Shown here: one piece after another, positions 47,966 to 58,930 of the stretch | How the letters are laid out: each line of letters starts with the position of its first letter | Position numbering within the stretch: the first letter of the stretch is position 1 | Assembly (NCBI RefSeq): GCF_030445035.2 | Contig: NW_026688628.1 | Span: 1,302,001 to 1,366,000, forward strand | DNA length: 64,000 nt | Source of the DNA: Dasypus novemcinctus | Taxonomy: Eukaryota; Chordata; Mammalia; Cingulata; Dasypodidae | Direction: 5' to 3' | Position numbers and translations under genes: made by a program | The notes under the pieces: model-generated | Told to the model about the DNA's origin: nothing | Database searches by the model: none | The model's input: the letters and a program-made list of their open reading frames with translations, nothing else

Positions 47966-49429
47966 CCAGAAATAGCTGCTGGACTATGCTGACTTTGAGT
48001 CCAAGTCCTTCCTTTCATCAATTAAAAAGTCATCTCAAAGAGAACCATCTCTGATAGGCTTCAAATGGTCACATGTTCCACCTAACCTCTCTCATGGCCC
48101 TTTCTACAGAAGGAATGGCATACACCAGAGGGCTGGGAAGGGAATTCTAGCCATGCCCCTTGGCCACATGTTGTAGTTATGGGGTGCCATGGATATGGGG
48201 TGCATTAGCTCTTAGGAGGCACTGGAAGAGATGGATGTGGTGAGCTGCTTAGTTGTCTAATTTTTCTGAACTTAGAACATTTTCTTCACTGTCTGAACTG
48301 AAAGTGTGCTGCCATTTGTAAGGAGAAGGAGGAAGTATGTGGTTCCTACTGCTCCCCTGTTAATTTGAGGACCTACTCCTTGCTTTAGCCCAGGAAGCCT
48401 CCTTAATTTCAGGCTGACAGGCTTGTTCTTGAAGCTGAGTGAGTGAACATCCTCACCCTCATTTGGTTGTGGTCATTTCTTTGCAGCCTTCTGTCCTATT
48501 GATAAATACAGTTTGGAATAAATCAAAATAGAACAAAGAAGTAAAGGAAGATAACGTTTGTGAGGGTATCACATGAAGACCTTTTTTCTTATCTCACCAG
48601 ATATTGAAATTAAATTAGATAAAGAAGGATTTATATTACCTTTTACAGTTTATGAAGATGGGCCCAAAGGTAGAGAAACTGCTGTTGTTTTTATGTTACA
48701 AGGCCTGTTGAGGTGAATAGAAAAGGATCATTTTCTTAAAAAGGTGAGAAAAATAGATGATTCCAGAAATTAAAAGTACATTTCAGGATATGTTTTTTGG
48801 AAATTCCTTGTAATATTTTATTAACAGCATCATTAATTAAGCCAAGTACTTTTTCAGTAGACTAAAGAGTAACACATTCATGATTCATGTGAGAGTACTG
48901 GCCATTAGGAAAAGCCAAATCTTGAGTAAACTTTGGCCAGAAAAATAATATTTTGGATGGTTATAAAAACTAAGTTTATTTCTCTTTGATTTTTTTTTTC
49001 AGAGTAGCACTATGCATCAATGGCCCCAAAAGAGTTTGTTTTAACAGCAAAAATTTACTAGGAAAAGAGGCTATTAAACAACGGCAACTCCCTTTACTTG
49101 GTTATCAAGTTGTCCGGGTATGGGTCCATTCCCTCCACCCCCCAAAGTAATCCCTAATTCATACTTGCTTTTTCCAGGGTCCTAAGTAGTCTGCTAGCCC
49201 AGTGGACTGAGAAACTTATTAAATTATTGGAATATCTGTTTTAATTTCCTCCTGATGTAAGTGTAAGAATAGACAAGATGACTCACTAAAACCATAATCT
49301 TCATCACTCCCTAATACCTAAGACCTTATTGTTTCCTTTGTAAGTTACTTAATAAGGCATTATGATGATGAGTGACTAGAATGTAGATGAGTTTCCCAAG
49401 TTCTCTAAGGTATTGGTGCTAGTCTGCTC
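47966..49429. other. Unassigned intergenic DNA
   Basis: I find no gene or named repeat. Reading frames are short and lack motifs. I examined it on the minus strand for the middle exon of CFAP90 without success. Confidence 0.55.
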
Positions 49430-50030
49430 CCTGGTTTCCTCTCTGGCTTACTCTTGTCCAGTTCATCTTGCACATCCCAGATTAATCTTCTGAAAACCCT
49501 CAGCGTGCCAGCCTGTGATCAGAAACCTTTTTTCTTTCCTGCTCACACGATACAGTAGAACCTCCTCTGCTCTGACTTTTGGGACCCCCTGAGGCTGCAC
49601 CTTGTTGCCTGGCTCCAAGCTGGTGGTCTCTTCCCTCCCACCTAACCCACTCCATTCTCTCTCACCTTGCTCCTTTGCCCGGGTGCCCCCTCTCCCTCCA
49701 GACAGCATCTCCCCGTGACTAAATTCTGTCCACTCAGCAGCACCCCACTCAGGTCTCTTCTTTCCCCACAATCTAAAACCCTGACCTCCTCTGAGAGCTG
49801 GAATGCTGATTTTCTTCACACACGCTGCTCTGGTTTGTTGTGTACTTCTAGTATTGATTGTGTCTTTGAGGACAGGAATCATGTTTGATACTTCTTTAAA
49901 TATCCCTCTTATTTAACCAACAAATATTTATTGAGCTCTTATTATGCGCTAGGCATTGTTCTGGGCTCTGGGGGTACCTGAGTAAGATAGCTGTGACTTT
50001 GCCCTCAAGGAGCTTCCATTCTTATGTGTG
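49430..50030 (+). repeat. L2-like fossil and mammal-wide repeat
   Basis: The pyrimidine-rich run from 49,430 with 'gatcagaaaccttttttctt', 'gcctggctccaag' and 'gaggacaggaatcatgtttg' resembles the L2 3' region. It passes into 'acaaatatttattgagctct' and 'gcgctaggcattgttctggg' (49,919-49,965), a common ancient mammalian repeat. Boundaries and the second family's name are uncertain. Confidence 0.5.
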
Positions 50031-50689
50031 CGCGACTGCTGAGAGCCTCGGTGTTGCTTTAAGACCTCCAGCTGCTGGGGTAATGGGACTCCCCTCCTTG
50101 CTGAAGGCAGTCGCCCTTGTTTGTGGATATAATCAGCCATAGCTGCAACCAACTGCCTAATGGTCTAAAGCCACCTACAGAATGCCCTCACACTGGCAGG
50201 CCAGGGCTTGCATCATCCAATGACTCAGCACCAACTGGACGGTGATTAACCATCGCATGACCCCATCATGCTGTAACTTTTTAGATCTGTTTATCTTTAA
50301 TTTTTAAGGTTTTTTAAACTTTAGCATAGGTTATTGAAACTCTATGAGTTCTAGAGCTCCAAGTTCACTTTTAAATTTTATGCTTCTTTGCAGAGAAGGA
50401 ATGGGACAAATAAAAGCAAATGAAAGATTGACCAGGAGAGAGCTGCAATTGATTCGGATGTGTTCATATACCCAAGTGAATTGCCGCTCACCTGGGGGCC
50501 AGGCCAAAAGGATTCTCACATCTCTTGGAAACCTGTGAAGTGGTGTCACTTACAGTTCTTAGAGCAGTTCATGGCTTTGGGCCTGAGCCCCATTCTGGAT
50601 CATGCTATGCCTCAGAAACCTATCCACAGTCCCTATTCACTACCGAGTCCAAGCCCAGTGTCACTTCTGCCTTCTGTGAGCTCTCTTGC
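50031..50689. other. Unassigned intergenic DNA
   Basis: No gene or repeat is recognised. A 174-codon frame beginning at 50,460 runs on into the family B copy and is chance. Confidence 0.5.
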
Positions 50690-51080
50690 CCCTCCCTGCC
50701 CCACCTTATACCCCCCACCCCGCTCACCCCACTCCTCTCCCCATAACAACAACCTCCTCCATCATCATGAGACATTCATTGCATTTGATGAATACATCTC
50801 TGAGCACCGCTGCACCTCATGGCCAATGGTCCACACCATAGCCCACACTCTCCTACAGTCCACCCAGTGGGCCATGGGAGGACATACAATATCCAGTAAC
50901 TGTCCCTGCAGCAACACCCAGGACAACTCCAAGCCACCATGGCCACTTTCTCCACACCAATGCCACATTTTCTTCTATTACTAATCACAATAGTTCATGA
51001 ATAGAATATCGTTAAGTCCACTCCAATCCATACTCTATTCCTCCATCCTGTGGGCCTTAGAATGGTTGTGTCCATGTGTA
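50690..51080 (-). repeat. Family B retroelement fragment
   Basis: The blocks 'catgagacattcattgcatt', 'ctctgagcaccgctgcacct', 'agtgggccatgggagga', 'cacccaggacaactccaag' match family B at 840-1,240. The outermost T-rich tail is missing, so this is an internal piece. Confidence 0.7.
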
Positions 51081-51114
51081 AGGAGGTGTAGGAGGAGCAC
51101 AGACTGGCTTGCTG

Positions 51115-51225
51115 GGTCATACTTCTAGGGGTGCCATAATTCTAGGGTTCCCTACTGCTAGGTGTGCTGTACTTCTAGGGGTGTCATACTTCTACTGTGC
51201 TCTACTTATAGGGGTGCCACTGTAA
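51115..51225. repeat. Short degenerate tandem repeat
   Basis: Variants of 'acttctaggggtgccata' recur about five times within roughly 110 bp, with irregular spacing. It lies just right of the family B piece. No coding frame is sustained. Confidence 0.6.
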
Positions 51226-51329
51226 ACGTGTGGTTATTGTTTTTGTTAATTAGCATCAAGGACATGGTACTGAAAAACCTCTGCCTGAGTCAACGATCTG
51301 CAGGCAAGAAGCCACGAGAGGGGATCGTT

Positions 51330-51600
51330 GGTCCGGGCCTGAGAGCAACCCCTCCCCTGCCTGCCTGTCCACCTGCACTCCCTGCTGCCTTCCCCTTCTG
51401 AAAGTTGCACCGCCCTTGTCCTCCCGTTCTGCCACCTGCACATCAATGGGCTCGGCCTTAGGGTCACCACAGATGCTCTTCCCTCTACCTGGAATGACCG
51501 ACTGTTCCCCAGATTTCACAATTCTGGCTCCTCATTATCATTTATGTTTCAAGCCAGTCTTCCTAGAGCCGCCCTGGTTAAAGTATTCCCAAGGCCTGTT
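51330..51600 (+). repeat. L2-like fossil
   Basis: 'gctcttccctctacctggaa', 'ccagatttcacaattctggc' and 'tcctcattatcatttatgtt' follow in the order of the L2 3' region. It ends shortly before the CpG island. Confidence 0.55.
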
Positions 51601-52115
51601 TAGTTCCTCTTTTCCTTTTTACTGATACACACACACACATTCGAGGCTTTAGAATTAAGTGAATTTTCGACAAAAGGAACGCGCCTCTTGAACCAGCATC
51701 TGACTCAAGAAACAGCAGAGCGCTGCGGAACAGCTCAGTTTTGCCAGATACCACTTGGCTGGATTCGATTCTCGTGCCGCTGCACACCCGCACCTGCCAG
51801 TACCGGGAGCGGTGGCCCCTCGTGCTGACGGAGGTGCTGAAAACTAACTCGTTGTACGTTGACACGATGCTGCTGCGGATACAGAGTTAATATAAGAAGG
51901 CAATGTATTCCACCTGTGCCTTCCACTACTGTTCCGCAGCTCCTGGAGGGTTTCAGATGCCGCGCTGGGGTGGCCTGCACTTCTCCTGGACAGCCCGCTT
52001 GGAACCTTCCGGGAGCGCAAGGGCAAGGGCAAGGGCAAGCAGGCGGAGGCCCCCAGTCCAGCGGACGCGGCTCCTCGCGTCCCAAGTGGGCGCTCCAGGG
52101 ACCCGCAAGGAGACG

Positions 52116-52134
52116 GGGGGGGGGGGGGGGGGGG
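52116..52134 (+). repeat. Poly-G run
   Basis: An uninterrupted run of about 18-19 G upstream of the exon. Such runs are hard to sequence, so true length is uncertain. It could form a G-quadruplex. Confidence 0.85.
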
Positions 52135-52234
52135 CACGGTCCCATCCCCAGCCCGGCTGCGCCCTCCGCCCTGCGCCCCTGGCCCTGCGCCCCAGCCCTG
52201 TGCCCCCCGCCCAGCTTTGTGACGCGAGGCTGCG

Positions 52235-52247
52235 GTTTCCCGGCAAC
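52235..52247 (+). promoter_or_regulatory. RFX X-box candidate
   Basis: 'gtttcccggcaac' matches the X-box pattern GTNRCC(N)RGYAAC at all but one base (T where a purine is expected at the fourth position). It lies about 60 bp before the upstream ATG of the CFAP90 exon. RFX factors drive motile-cilia genes through such sites, so this supports the CFAP90 identification. A single near-match could also arise by chance. Confidence 0.55.
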
Positions 52248-52308
52248 TGCCTAACACGGGCGCCGGGCAGCCAGGCAGTCGGACTCGGGCTCCCCGGGTG
52301 GGACCGAC

Positions 52309-52480
52309 ATGGCCTCGTAGGAGAAGTTGGACGCGGGCGGCCTGGGGGACGAAGAGATGGCCTCCGCCACGCTGGGGGGCAAGCCCCGGCCGCCGCCCAT
52401 GTCGGCGCTGTCCGCCTTCAGCTACGTCCCGCCGCGGCGCCTGGACCCCAAGGAGCAGCTACTTCTCCCGCCAGGCCCGG
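52309..52480 (+). pseudogene. CFAP90: CFAP90 (C5orf49) exon 1, damaged
   Basis: In one frame the plus strand reads '[19 protein letters not shown]' then 'RRLDPKE', the strongly conserved N-terminal part of CFAP90, a doublet-microtubule inner protein of motile cilia. After GAG at 52,453-52,455 the frame shifts: the next conserved codons (S-Y-F-S-R-Q-A-R) are read only if two bases are missing. A splice donor 'gtgaga' follows at 52,481. The ATG at 52,309 meets a TAG at 52,318; translation could instead start at ATG 52,357. The shift cannot be repaired by splicing at this donor. It may be a pseudogene, a mutated allele or a sequence error. Confidence 0.85.
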
Positions 52481-52726
52481 GTGAGATGGGACGGGCGGCA
52501 CCGCGCGGCGGGGGTGAGGTGGAGCTGGCGGCAGGGGTCCCCTGCCAGGGAGGGGCTGGGGCGGGGCTGTGCCACCCGGAGCGGGGACTGGAGACCCAGC
52601 GGCACCGAGTGGAAGGGGTCTGGGAGCCAAGCAAGGCGTGGGGGTGGGCCCGGGTGGGGGATGCTTCTGTGGGGGTGGGAGCAGGACATCATAGTGGGAA
52701 AGGGCTACCGGGAAGGTCGAGTGGCG

Positions 52727-52746
52727 GGGGGGGGGGGGGGGCGGGG
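52727..52746 (+). repeat. Second poly-G run
   Basis: About 17 G followed by 'cggggggag' in the putative first intron. Same caution on length as for the run at 52,116. Confidence 0.8.
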
Positions 52747-53150
52747 GGAGAGGGAGTGCTCACCAGGGAGGAAGACTCCAGGGAGCGCAAGGGGCTGGAG
52801 GGGGCAGAGGGCAGAGGCTGCTCTCCGGGTTCTGTGGGAAGGTCACCTGGACCCCGAAAGAGCAGAGCTTCTAGTACTGAGAGACACAGATGCACCCGTC
52901 CCCGCTGGAGCTGGAGGGGCCTCGCGGCCGCGGACAATCTAGAAAGGGCGCCCCGAGGCTATCCAGTGTGCAGGGTGCAGCCCCCTGAGCAGTATGTGAG
53001 GTGGTTCCGGGGGCCGTGAATAAGCAGACAGGTGGACGTTCCTGGGCCCCGGGAACCTTCAGGCCGCCTTCCTTCTCACCAGGGAGAACCAGGAATAGGT
53101 CTGCATCGTCTGGGCCGGCCCCTCTGGGAAGATGTGCTTGGTGGGAAGAG

Positions 53151-53394
53151 CGCGAGGGTCTGAGCAGCCGAAGCCCCCAAGAGAGGGCGGAAGGAAGGAA
53201 GAGAAGGGTGTTCAGAGTTGTCCAGGTCACACATTCCTTTCTTTTCAACATGGTTTCTGTCCGTCCCCAGGGCGTTCCTCAGGGCATCTGATTAGATAAA
53301 AGCCTTGGTTGGAGACCCTCAGCCTGGAGGACAGCTGGGCACCTGGGCTATCCCTCAGCCCTCTTGGAGGGATGATAGTGCCAGAAGAGGGACA
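53151..53394. other. Unassigned edge of the CpG island
   Basis: No exon or repeat recognised downstream of the CpG island. Confidence 0.4.
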
Positions 53395-53825
53395 CCTCAC
53401 TTTTCTCAGGCTGCTGTCACAAGTGCCATGAACTGGGTGGCTAAAAACACCAGGAACCGCTCTCTCAGCCCTGCAGGCTGAAGCCGCAAATGCGTGGGCC
53501 CTGCTGGTGGGTCAGTCCTGGCCTCTGGGGCGCCTCTCCCTTAGCCAGCAAGCCTTGGGTTTTCTATGCCTCCTCAGGCACCTTATGGCCTGCTCTGTCT
53601 CTCTTCCCATGGCACCCCCCTCTTCTGTCTGTGCCCACACCCCCCTTCTAAAGACACCAGCCATCCTGGACTAAGGGTCCACCCACTGCAGTCAGCCTCA
53701 TTCAATTTAAATGATTCTGCTTGCAATAACGCTTTTGCAAAAAGTTCGTGTTCCCAGGTACCCAGGATTAGGACTTCAAGGTATCTTTTTGGGGTACACA
53801 GCTCAACCCATAACGTGGAACACAG
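53395..53825 (-). repeat. MLT1-type MaLR LTR fossil
   Basis: The order 'caggctgctgtcacaagtgc', 'aactgggtggctaaaaacac', 'aagacaccagccatcctgga', 'ggacttcaaggtatcttttt', 'acacagctcaacccata' is the antisense of the MLT1 consensus, complete from 3' to 5' end. It is diverged, typical of an old MaLR. Confidence 0.7.
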
Positions 53826-54834
53826 ATTCCCTTGGAAAGGAAGTTAATGATGTATAAAATAATCCCACAAAATGCCTCCTTCCTCTTTTCCTAGCCACCC
53901 ACAATTAGTGGTGCCCAGGTAAGTCCCCAGTTCTGGTCAACTCTCGCTGGAGTACTAGTGGGAGGCCTCTTGAGTCTCATGAGTTTCACTTCACACACAG
54001 AAGCGTAGTTTCCAGTTGAAGCAACCATGGCCCTCAGCCTGCCCCCCGGGATGTCTCTTGAATCTGAGGTACCCCTCTGCCTGGCTTCTAGTGTGTGGAA
54101 GGACTGGATGGAGGAAGGGGACTTCCGGGGCCATCTGACAAGGTACCTGTCTCTGCTGGCCATTAAAACAGGAGGGGGGTGGAATGGAAGGGTTCCCGAC
54201 CTTCTCCCAACACACACCTCATCTGTTTTCTTCCTGTGAGCAATAGCTTTTGAACAAATGTAAATAGTTTCACTTATTAAGTGGAGTTTACATTTTGAGT
54301 CTATGGTACCTATGATACTGCCAGTGACTTGATGGCCATCGTGAGATAATAGTAAAAAAGCCAGGACTCTTTGTGTGTGAAGTTGTTCAATGCTTCTTTA
54401 TTGAGAGAATATAAAATTCATCTGGATTTTCAGAATAACAAAGAGAGTTCATGCTACACCGTTTTGTTTGTATCTTTGAGGAGTCCCTTTCCACAGCACC
54501 CTAAGGTGGACTGTAGACTGCTTCTCGATGGGGTGCCACTGATGGAAGGTACCACTGAGAACTGCACAGTGGGGCTTCTGGCTTCTGAAGTCCAAATGGG
54601 GTGGAAAAGCAGAGCAGAACCCCTGCACCCTGTGGGCCATGCCCAAGAGGGAGAAGGGCAGAGTGAGCCTGAAGACTCAGTGTCTCCTTCCTGAATTTGG
54701 CGGTCTGATAAGTGGCCCCACCTTCCAGGGCTGACTGAACAAGGGCCGGAGAGGGGACCCGAGGTAGGAAGTGACCTGGGCTCTGCCCCTTGGAGGGAAA
54801 TCAGGAATGAGACATAAGCATGCCTTTCTATATG
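53826..54834. other. Unassigned intergenic DNA
   Basis: Frames of about 70-108 codons occur on both strands without motifs. I looked for the middle CFAP90 exon on the plus strand here and did not find it. Confidence 0.5.
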
Positions 54835-55020
54835 GCAGGGTTGGCAAACTAAGACCTGGCCCCTGTCTGTTTTGACAAAGTTTTATTAGAACACAGCCAC
54901 ACCCATTCATTTCTCTATCATCTCTGTCTAGGATGTTGGGGTTTAGTGATAGCGACAGAGCCCTCAGGGCCAGGAGAGTTCCCACCTGGTCCTCCACAGA
55001 CAAAGTCGCTGACTCCTGCT
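54835..55020. repeat. hAT-type DNA transposon fossil
   Basis: 'cagggttggcaaactaagac' and 'ttttattagaacacagccac' followed by 'acccattcattt', with a far end 'gtcgctgactcctgctcg', fit a well-known non-autonomous hAT-Charlie element whose ends are inverted. I am not certain of the exact family name. Confidence 0.65.
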
Positions 55021-55499
55021 CGAATGCTTTACTGCCCCCTAGAATATGGGAATTGTCTTTAGAATACTTTCATTCAAATGGGATTTTGTATTTAAAGCAT
55101 TTCAGGGCAGTTTTGATTAGCTGAGGTTACAGGCAAATTCAAGTCCTGGAGCTTTGTACATGCCAAAAGGAAATGATGCAACCGAAATAAATATGAATTA
55201 AAATCTAAAGAAAAGAGCCTTAAAAGCAACAAGAACAGCAAAAGGCATTTCAAAGTCTATTTGAACCAATGTTCACACCATAATATTGGGATTATGGTAT
55301 CTGATCAGCTCCAGGGCTCCAGGAGCAGTTCCTCTGACCTTGGGATCATTGGTCATAAAGAGGGTGAATTCTGTACTACAGGTTTGCTGAAGGACCAAAC
55401 TGCCCCAAAATTCACTGCAAGTTATTTCAGGCCCTACCAAAGCTGATCAGATTACTTCCTAAGTCAATTTCCTTGGAGCACAGTTAACAGTAGTCAGTG
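55021..55499. other. Unassigned intergenic DNA
   Basis: No gene or repeat recognised. Confidence 0.45.
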
Positions 55500-55700
55500 T
55501 GTTGGTTAGCAGCCCTGGGTGAGGAGCCCCAAGTGGAAGTATCAGCTCTATGGTGACTAGCGGTGGAGCCTTCACAAGTCACAGCCTCTCTGTCTCACTT
55601 TGCCATTCTAGGACAGATCAAACAGAACTGACCTCATGGAGCACTTATGAGAATGAATGTAATTAGTACGCATACAGTGGCTCACAGTAAGCCCTGGGTC
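55500..55700 (+). repeat. MIR fossil
   Basis: 'ttggttagcagccctgggtg', 'cacaagtcacagcctctctg', 'atgagaatgaatgtaattag' and 'cagtggctcacagtaagcc' follow the sense MIR consensus over most of its length. Confidence 0.65.
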
Positions 55701-55729
55701 AGTGGAGCTCTAATTACTGTTTTGTTTTT

Positions 55730-56035
55730 ATTTTTTTATTTTTAATTATCTTTTTTTTAAGTTAATAGATCACACAAAACATTACATTAAAAAACATAAG
55801 AGGTTCCCATATACCCCACTCCCCACCACCCACCCCAATCATTTTTTAGTTATATTTTTTGAAGATACATAGATCACAAAAAATGTTACATTCAAAAAAT
55901 ATACGAGGTTCCCATAAATCCCCACCCCCCTCACTCCACACCTCCCACATCAACAACCTCTTTCATTATTGTGGCACATTCATTGTGTTTGGTGAATACA
56001 TTTTGGAGCACTGCTGCACCCCATAGACTAATTAG
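55730..56035 (-). repeat. Two adjacent family B 3' ends
   Basis: At 55,745-55,838 and again at 55,845-56,035 a T-rich tract is followed by 'agatcacac/aaa..gttacatt' and 'aggttcccata'. The first is cut short where the second begins, so one may have inserted beside the other or a short duplication occurred. Confidence 0.65.
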
Positions 56036-58439
56036 TTTTGACTAGTGATGGTCAGTGCCCTTTGCTAGGGATTGCGTCCACAGGGCCAAGCCTTTCCTTC
56101 CTGATCTGGTCATTGTCAGAGATGCACATGCTAGAACCTTCAACCTGGGGGCTTAAATGAGTGGTTCTGGGGCATTGTTAGACCAGCCCTGACAAACTGA
56201 GACAGTGGCTAAAAGTAAAGATAGACTTCCCATGCCAAGGGGTGTGTGTGTGTCTGTGTGTGTGTGTGTTTATGTGGCAGGTAGGCTCTTCTCAGTCCAG
56301 TCTCAGGAGCCCAGCTGGAGGGAGGGCCACCACTCAGGCTGTTGTCTTTTCAGTGTGAAGTCTCTGGAACTGCTGGCCATGGGTGCTTACATGCTTCTGC
56401 CTGAAGAGTCGCACATGGCTCCTTGGTCACATGCAAGCACTTAGCAGAGGAGCAGGGACAGTTACTTCTGTGGGTTGCCAGGAGTGGAGGAGAATTGACT
56501 ATTGGTGCCCTCTACTACTCAGCTGATCCTGAAGAGCCCTCTGGGGTTGGGTCTCTGGCTCCACTTTCCACTGCTGGGAAACCCTTGCTTCTCCTACCAA
56601 GTGCCCTTTCTCAGCCAGCAGCTCTACCTGCAGGAGGAAGATCTCCTCTGCTGTCACCTCTCCTTCCTACCCCCAGCCCCACCGACCTCAGCAACCCTCC
56701 TTCTGTGTCGCCCTCCACTTTGTTCACACCTCAGCTGTTTCCTGAGGGAAAACTGATGGTAGACAGCAAGGGCCAAACCAGTATCAGGAAACACTGAATT
56801 TCAACAATACTCAAAACACAAAAGGGCCAAATGAACATGCAGAGAGAAAGGTAAATGGGGTTTGTTTTGCTTTGTGTTTTAAAAGCAACACCCTGTGTGA
56901 AACAAGAAATCTCTTGAGAATGGTAATAATGAAATACCAATAAACCCAGAAGCTCCATTGTGTGGTAGCATCTAAATCTGGATCAGTTTTATTAATGACA
57001 TTCTGCTTCAATCCATAAAGTAGTGAAAGAAAAAAAAAGAAGAAAGAAGAAAAATTGATGACACAAATCAAGGAAAAGCAGATTATTCAGTTTGATTAGT
57101 TGTTGGAAATGGATAGCCATGTTACTAACCTAGGCTGGCTGGTGATGAATAATTATTTTCTTTATTTTTCTGTGATTGAAAAATTCATTTTGTTCTGCAA
57201 AAGTTCTGAGTATATGAAATCCCCACAAAGAAAAGCTGTCTAAGATTCTGATAACATCCACCAACATTGCTAAGGAAGATTATTCTGAGCTATGATAGGC
57301 TTGGGAGGCAGGCATTGCTGCTTACTCATCCTTACTTTAAAGAGAGTTTTAGGACTGATTAGAAGGAGAAGAAATGGGCATTTTTCTGTCATGTTGCATA
57401 TCAAACTCTATTATGCTGGTTTTCTCCAACTTAGGGAACAAAATAAAGTGCCATTTGCTCTCACATTCAGTGTAGGGTGATTGCATGTTCTGTTCTTGAG
57501 TTCATTCCTCCCCTTTAGGATCTTCCTCTCAGAATAAGATCCTTAGGGACTTACTCAGTTCACAAGGGTCAGAGGAAAGCACAAGTGGGCCTTTTCCATG
57601 AGGCTCTTCCCTTTCCCTGTTCCCCTGCTGTTAGCGCTGCCCTCTGATGGCTGACCTGCTGCCCTATCCACTTTGGCACCAGGCTTTCAGGTGTGAGAGA
57701 GGAAGGTGCCTCCCACCTCTCCACCAGGTGTCTGGAGGCCTGGTCTATGTGTTGGACCCTGTGGCTCTTCTCCAGCCACACATGTATTTCACTGGTGGGC
57801 TGGCCAGGAGGGACTTAAGCCACAGAATGACCAGGAGCCCAGCTTCCTTCAAAGTCCTTAATTTACTGGGCATATGGAGGTGGTGTGAGTGATGGGGAGC
57901 ATGTTATCTTTCTTTCTTGCCAGCTGGCCTCAAGTGGGCTGGGCAGTAACTCTGAACCTCAGAGGGGAGGGTCTGGATTCCAGAACTTTCCCTGACAGGA
58001 GACCAAGTTCCTCCTTTGGAGAATTGACCTTCTATCATCCCAGGAGAGTGGGTGGGGTGCTTGGACTTCCTTGGGTTCCTGAAGGGCCTTCTGGTCTAGG
58101 GGCTTACCTACAAAGTTTCCTTCAAGAGGACATAACACTGCCAGCAAGAGGTGACTCTCAGCCAATCAACATCCTATGTTATGTATGTTAAAGATAATGT
58201 GATCTCTCCATGGTGTATTATATATTTTTAAGTGTTGGATTTTATTTGATTTAATTCAAATATCTTTAATTTTTATATAGTGTAGCCATTGATATTGTTT
58301 ATGAATTCCAAACATAGATATTGGATTATGTTTGTAAACTGGTCTCTTCCTGTGGGCATAATAGATTATATTAACTTCAGAGGTTTCACTTTTACTTTAT
58401 TAAATTATGATCAGGGGTTCAAATGGCCCATATCAGTAG
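56036..58439. other. Unassigned intergenic DNA with a GT repeat
   Basis: A (GT)n microsatellite with one interruption is at about 56,243-56,270. Frames of 60-124 codons have no recognisable motifs. The AG-rich run near 57,028-57,052 is low complexity. No exon is supported. Confidence 0.55.
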
Positions 58440-58930
58440 GACATTGAGTCTTCACTCCCTTGTTGGGCAGGTACTCACTGAGAAAAAGACATGGCAAAGA
58501 AGTAGTTAGAGTTTTGATGCTGGAACCTGGGGAAGTAAACACACAGGAGAAGAACACAGAGGAATAGAGATGGCTCCATAGACCTGGCAGAGGCCTGGGG
58601 AGAGAACCTGATGGTCTACAGCTGACCTTGTGGAGACACCAGAGCAGCCAAGCCCATAAAGAAACAAGCCCCAGACAGAGAGACAAGCTTTATGCCAGCC
58701 TACAGCTGAGACCAGAAGAAGCTGGGACCATGGAGTCTGAAGAAGGCTGAATCCTCACAGAGACCAGCAGCCTTCTTGCTCCAACATGTGGCAACAGACT
58801 TTGGTGAGGAAAGTAACTTACACTTTATGGCCTTGTGACTGTAAGCTTCTACCCAAAATAAACCCCTTTTGTCAATGCCAACATATTTCTGCTACTTTGC
58901 GTCAGTACCCCTTTTGTTGACTAATACATA
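58440..58930 (+). repeat. Probable MaLR-type LTR
   Basis: The right part 'ttatggccttgtgactgtaa', 'gcttctacccaaaataaacc', 'aacatatttctgctactttg', 'gttgactaatac' follows the 3' layout of MaLR LTRs, with an AATAAA at 58,857-58,862 and a closing 'actaata'. The left part is purine-rich ('gagaagaacacagagg') as in such LTRs. The 5' limit is approximate, and no internal region was identified. Confidence 0.5.

Larger units (their letters stand above)
51940..53150. promoter_or_regulatory. CpG island at the CFAP90 exon 1
   Basis: GC content and CpG dinucleotides rise sharply here compared with both flanks, and the island contains the exon 1 candidate and the X-box. Many long reading frames on both strands are a by-product of GC richness. 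I see no TATA box close to the exon, as is common in CpG promoters. Confidence 0.8.

Noticed and set aside
48540..49000. Possible host exon
   Set aside because: A few codon-like stretches appear, but no recognised protein, splice pair or sustained frame.
51735..53019. Many 100-230 codon frames on both strands
   Set aside because: CpG-island composition lacks stop codons. Only the part from 52,309 to 52,480 matches a known protein.
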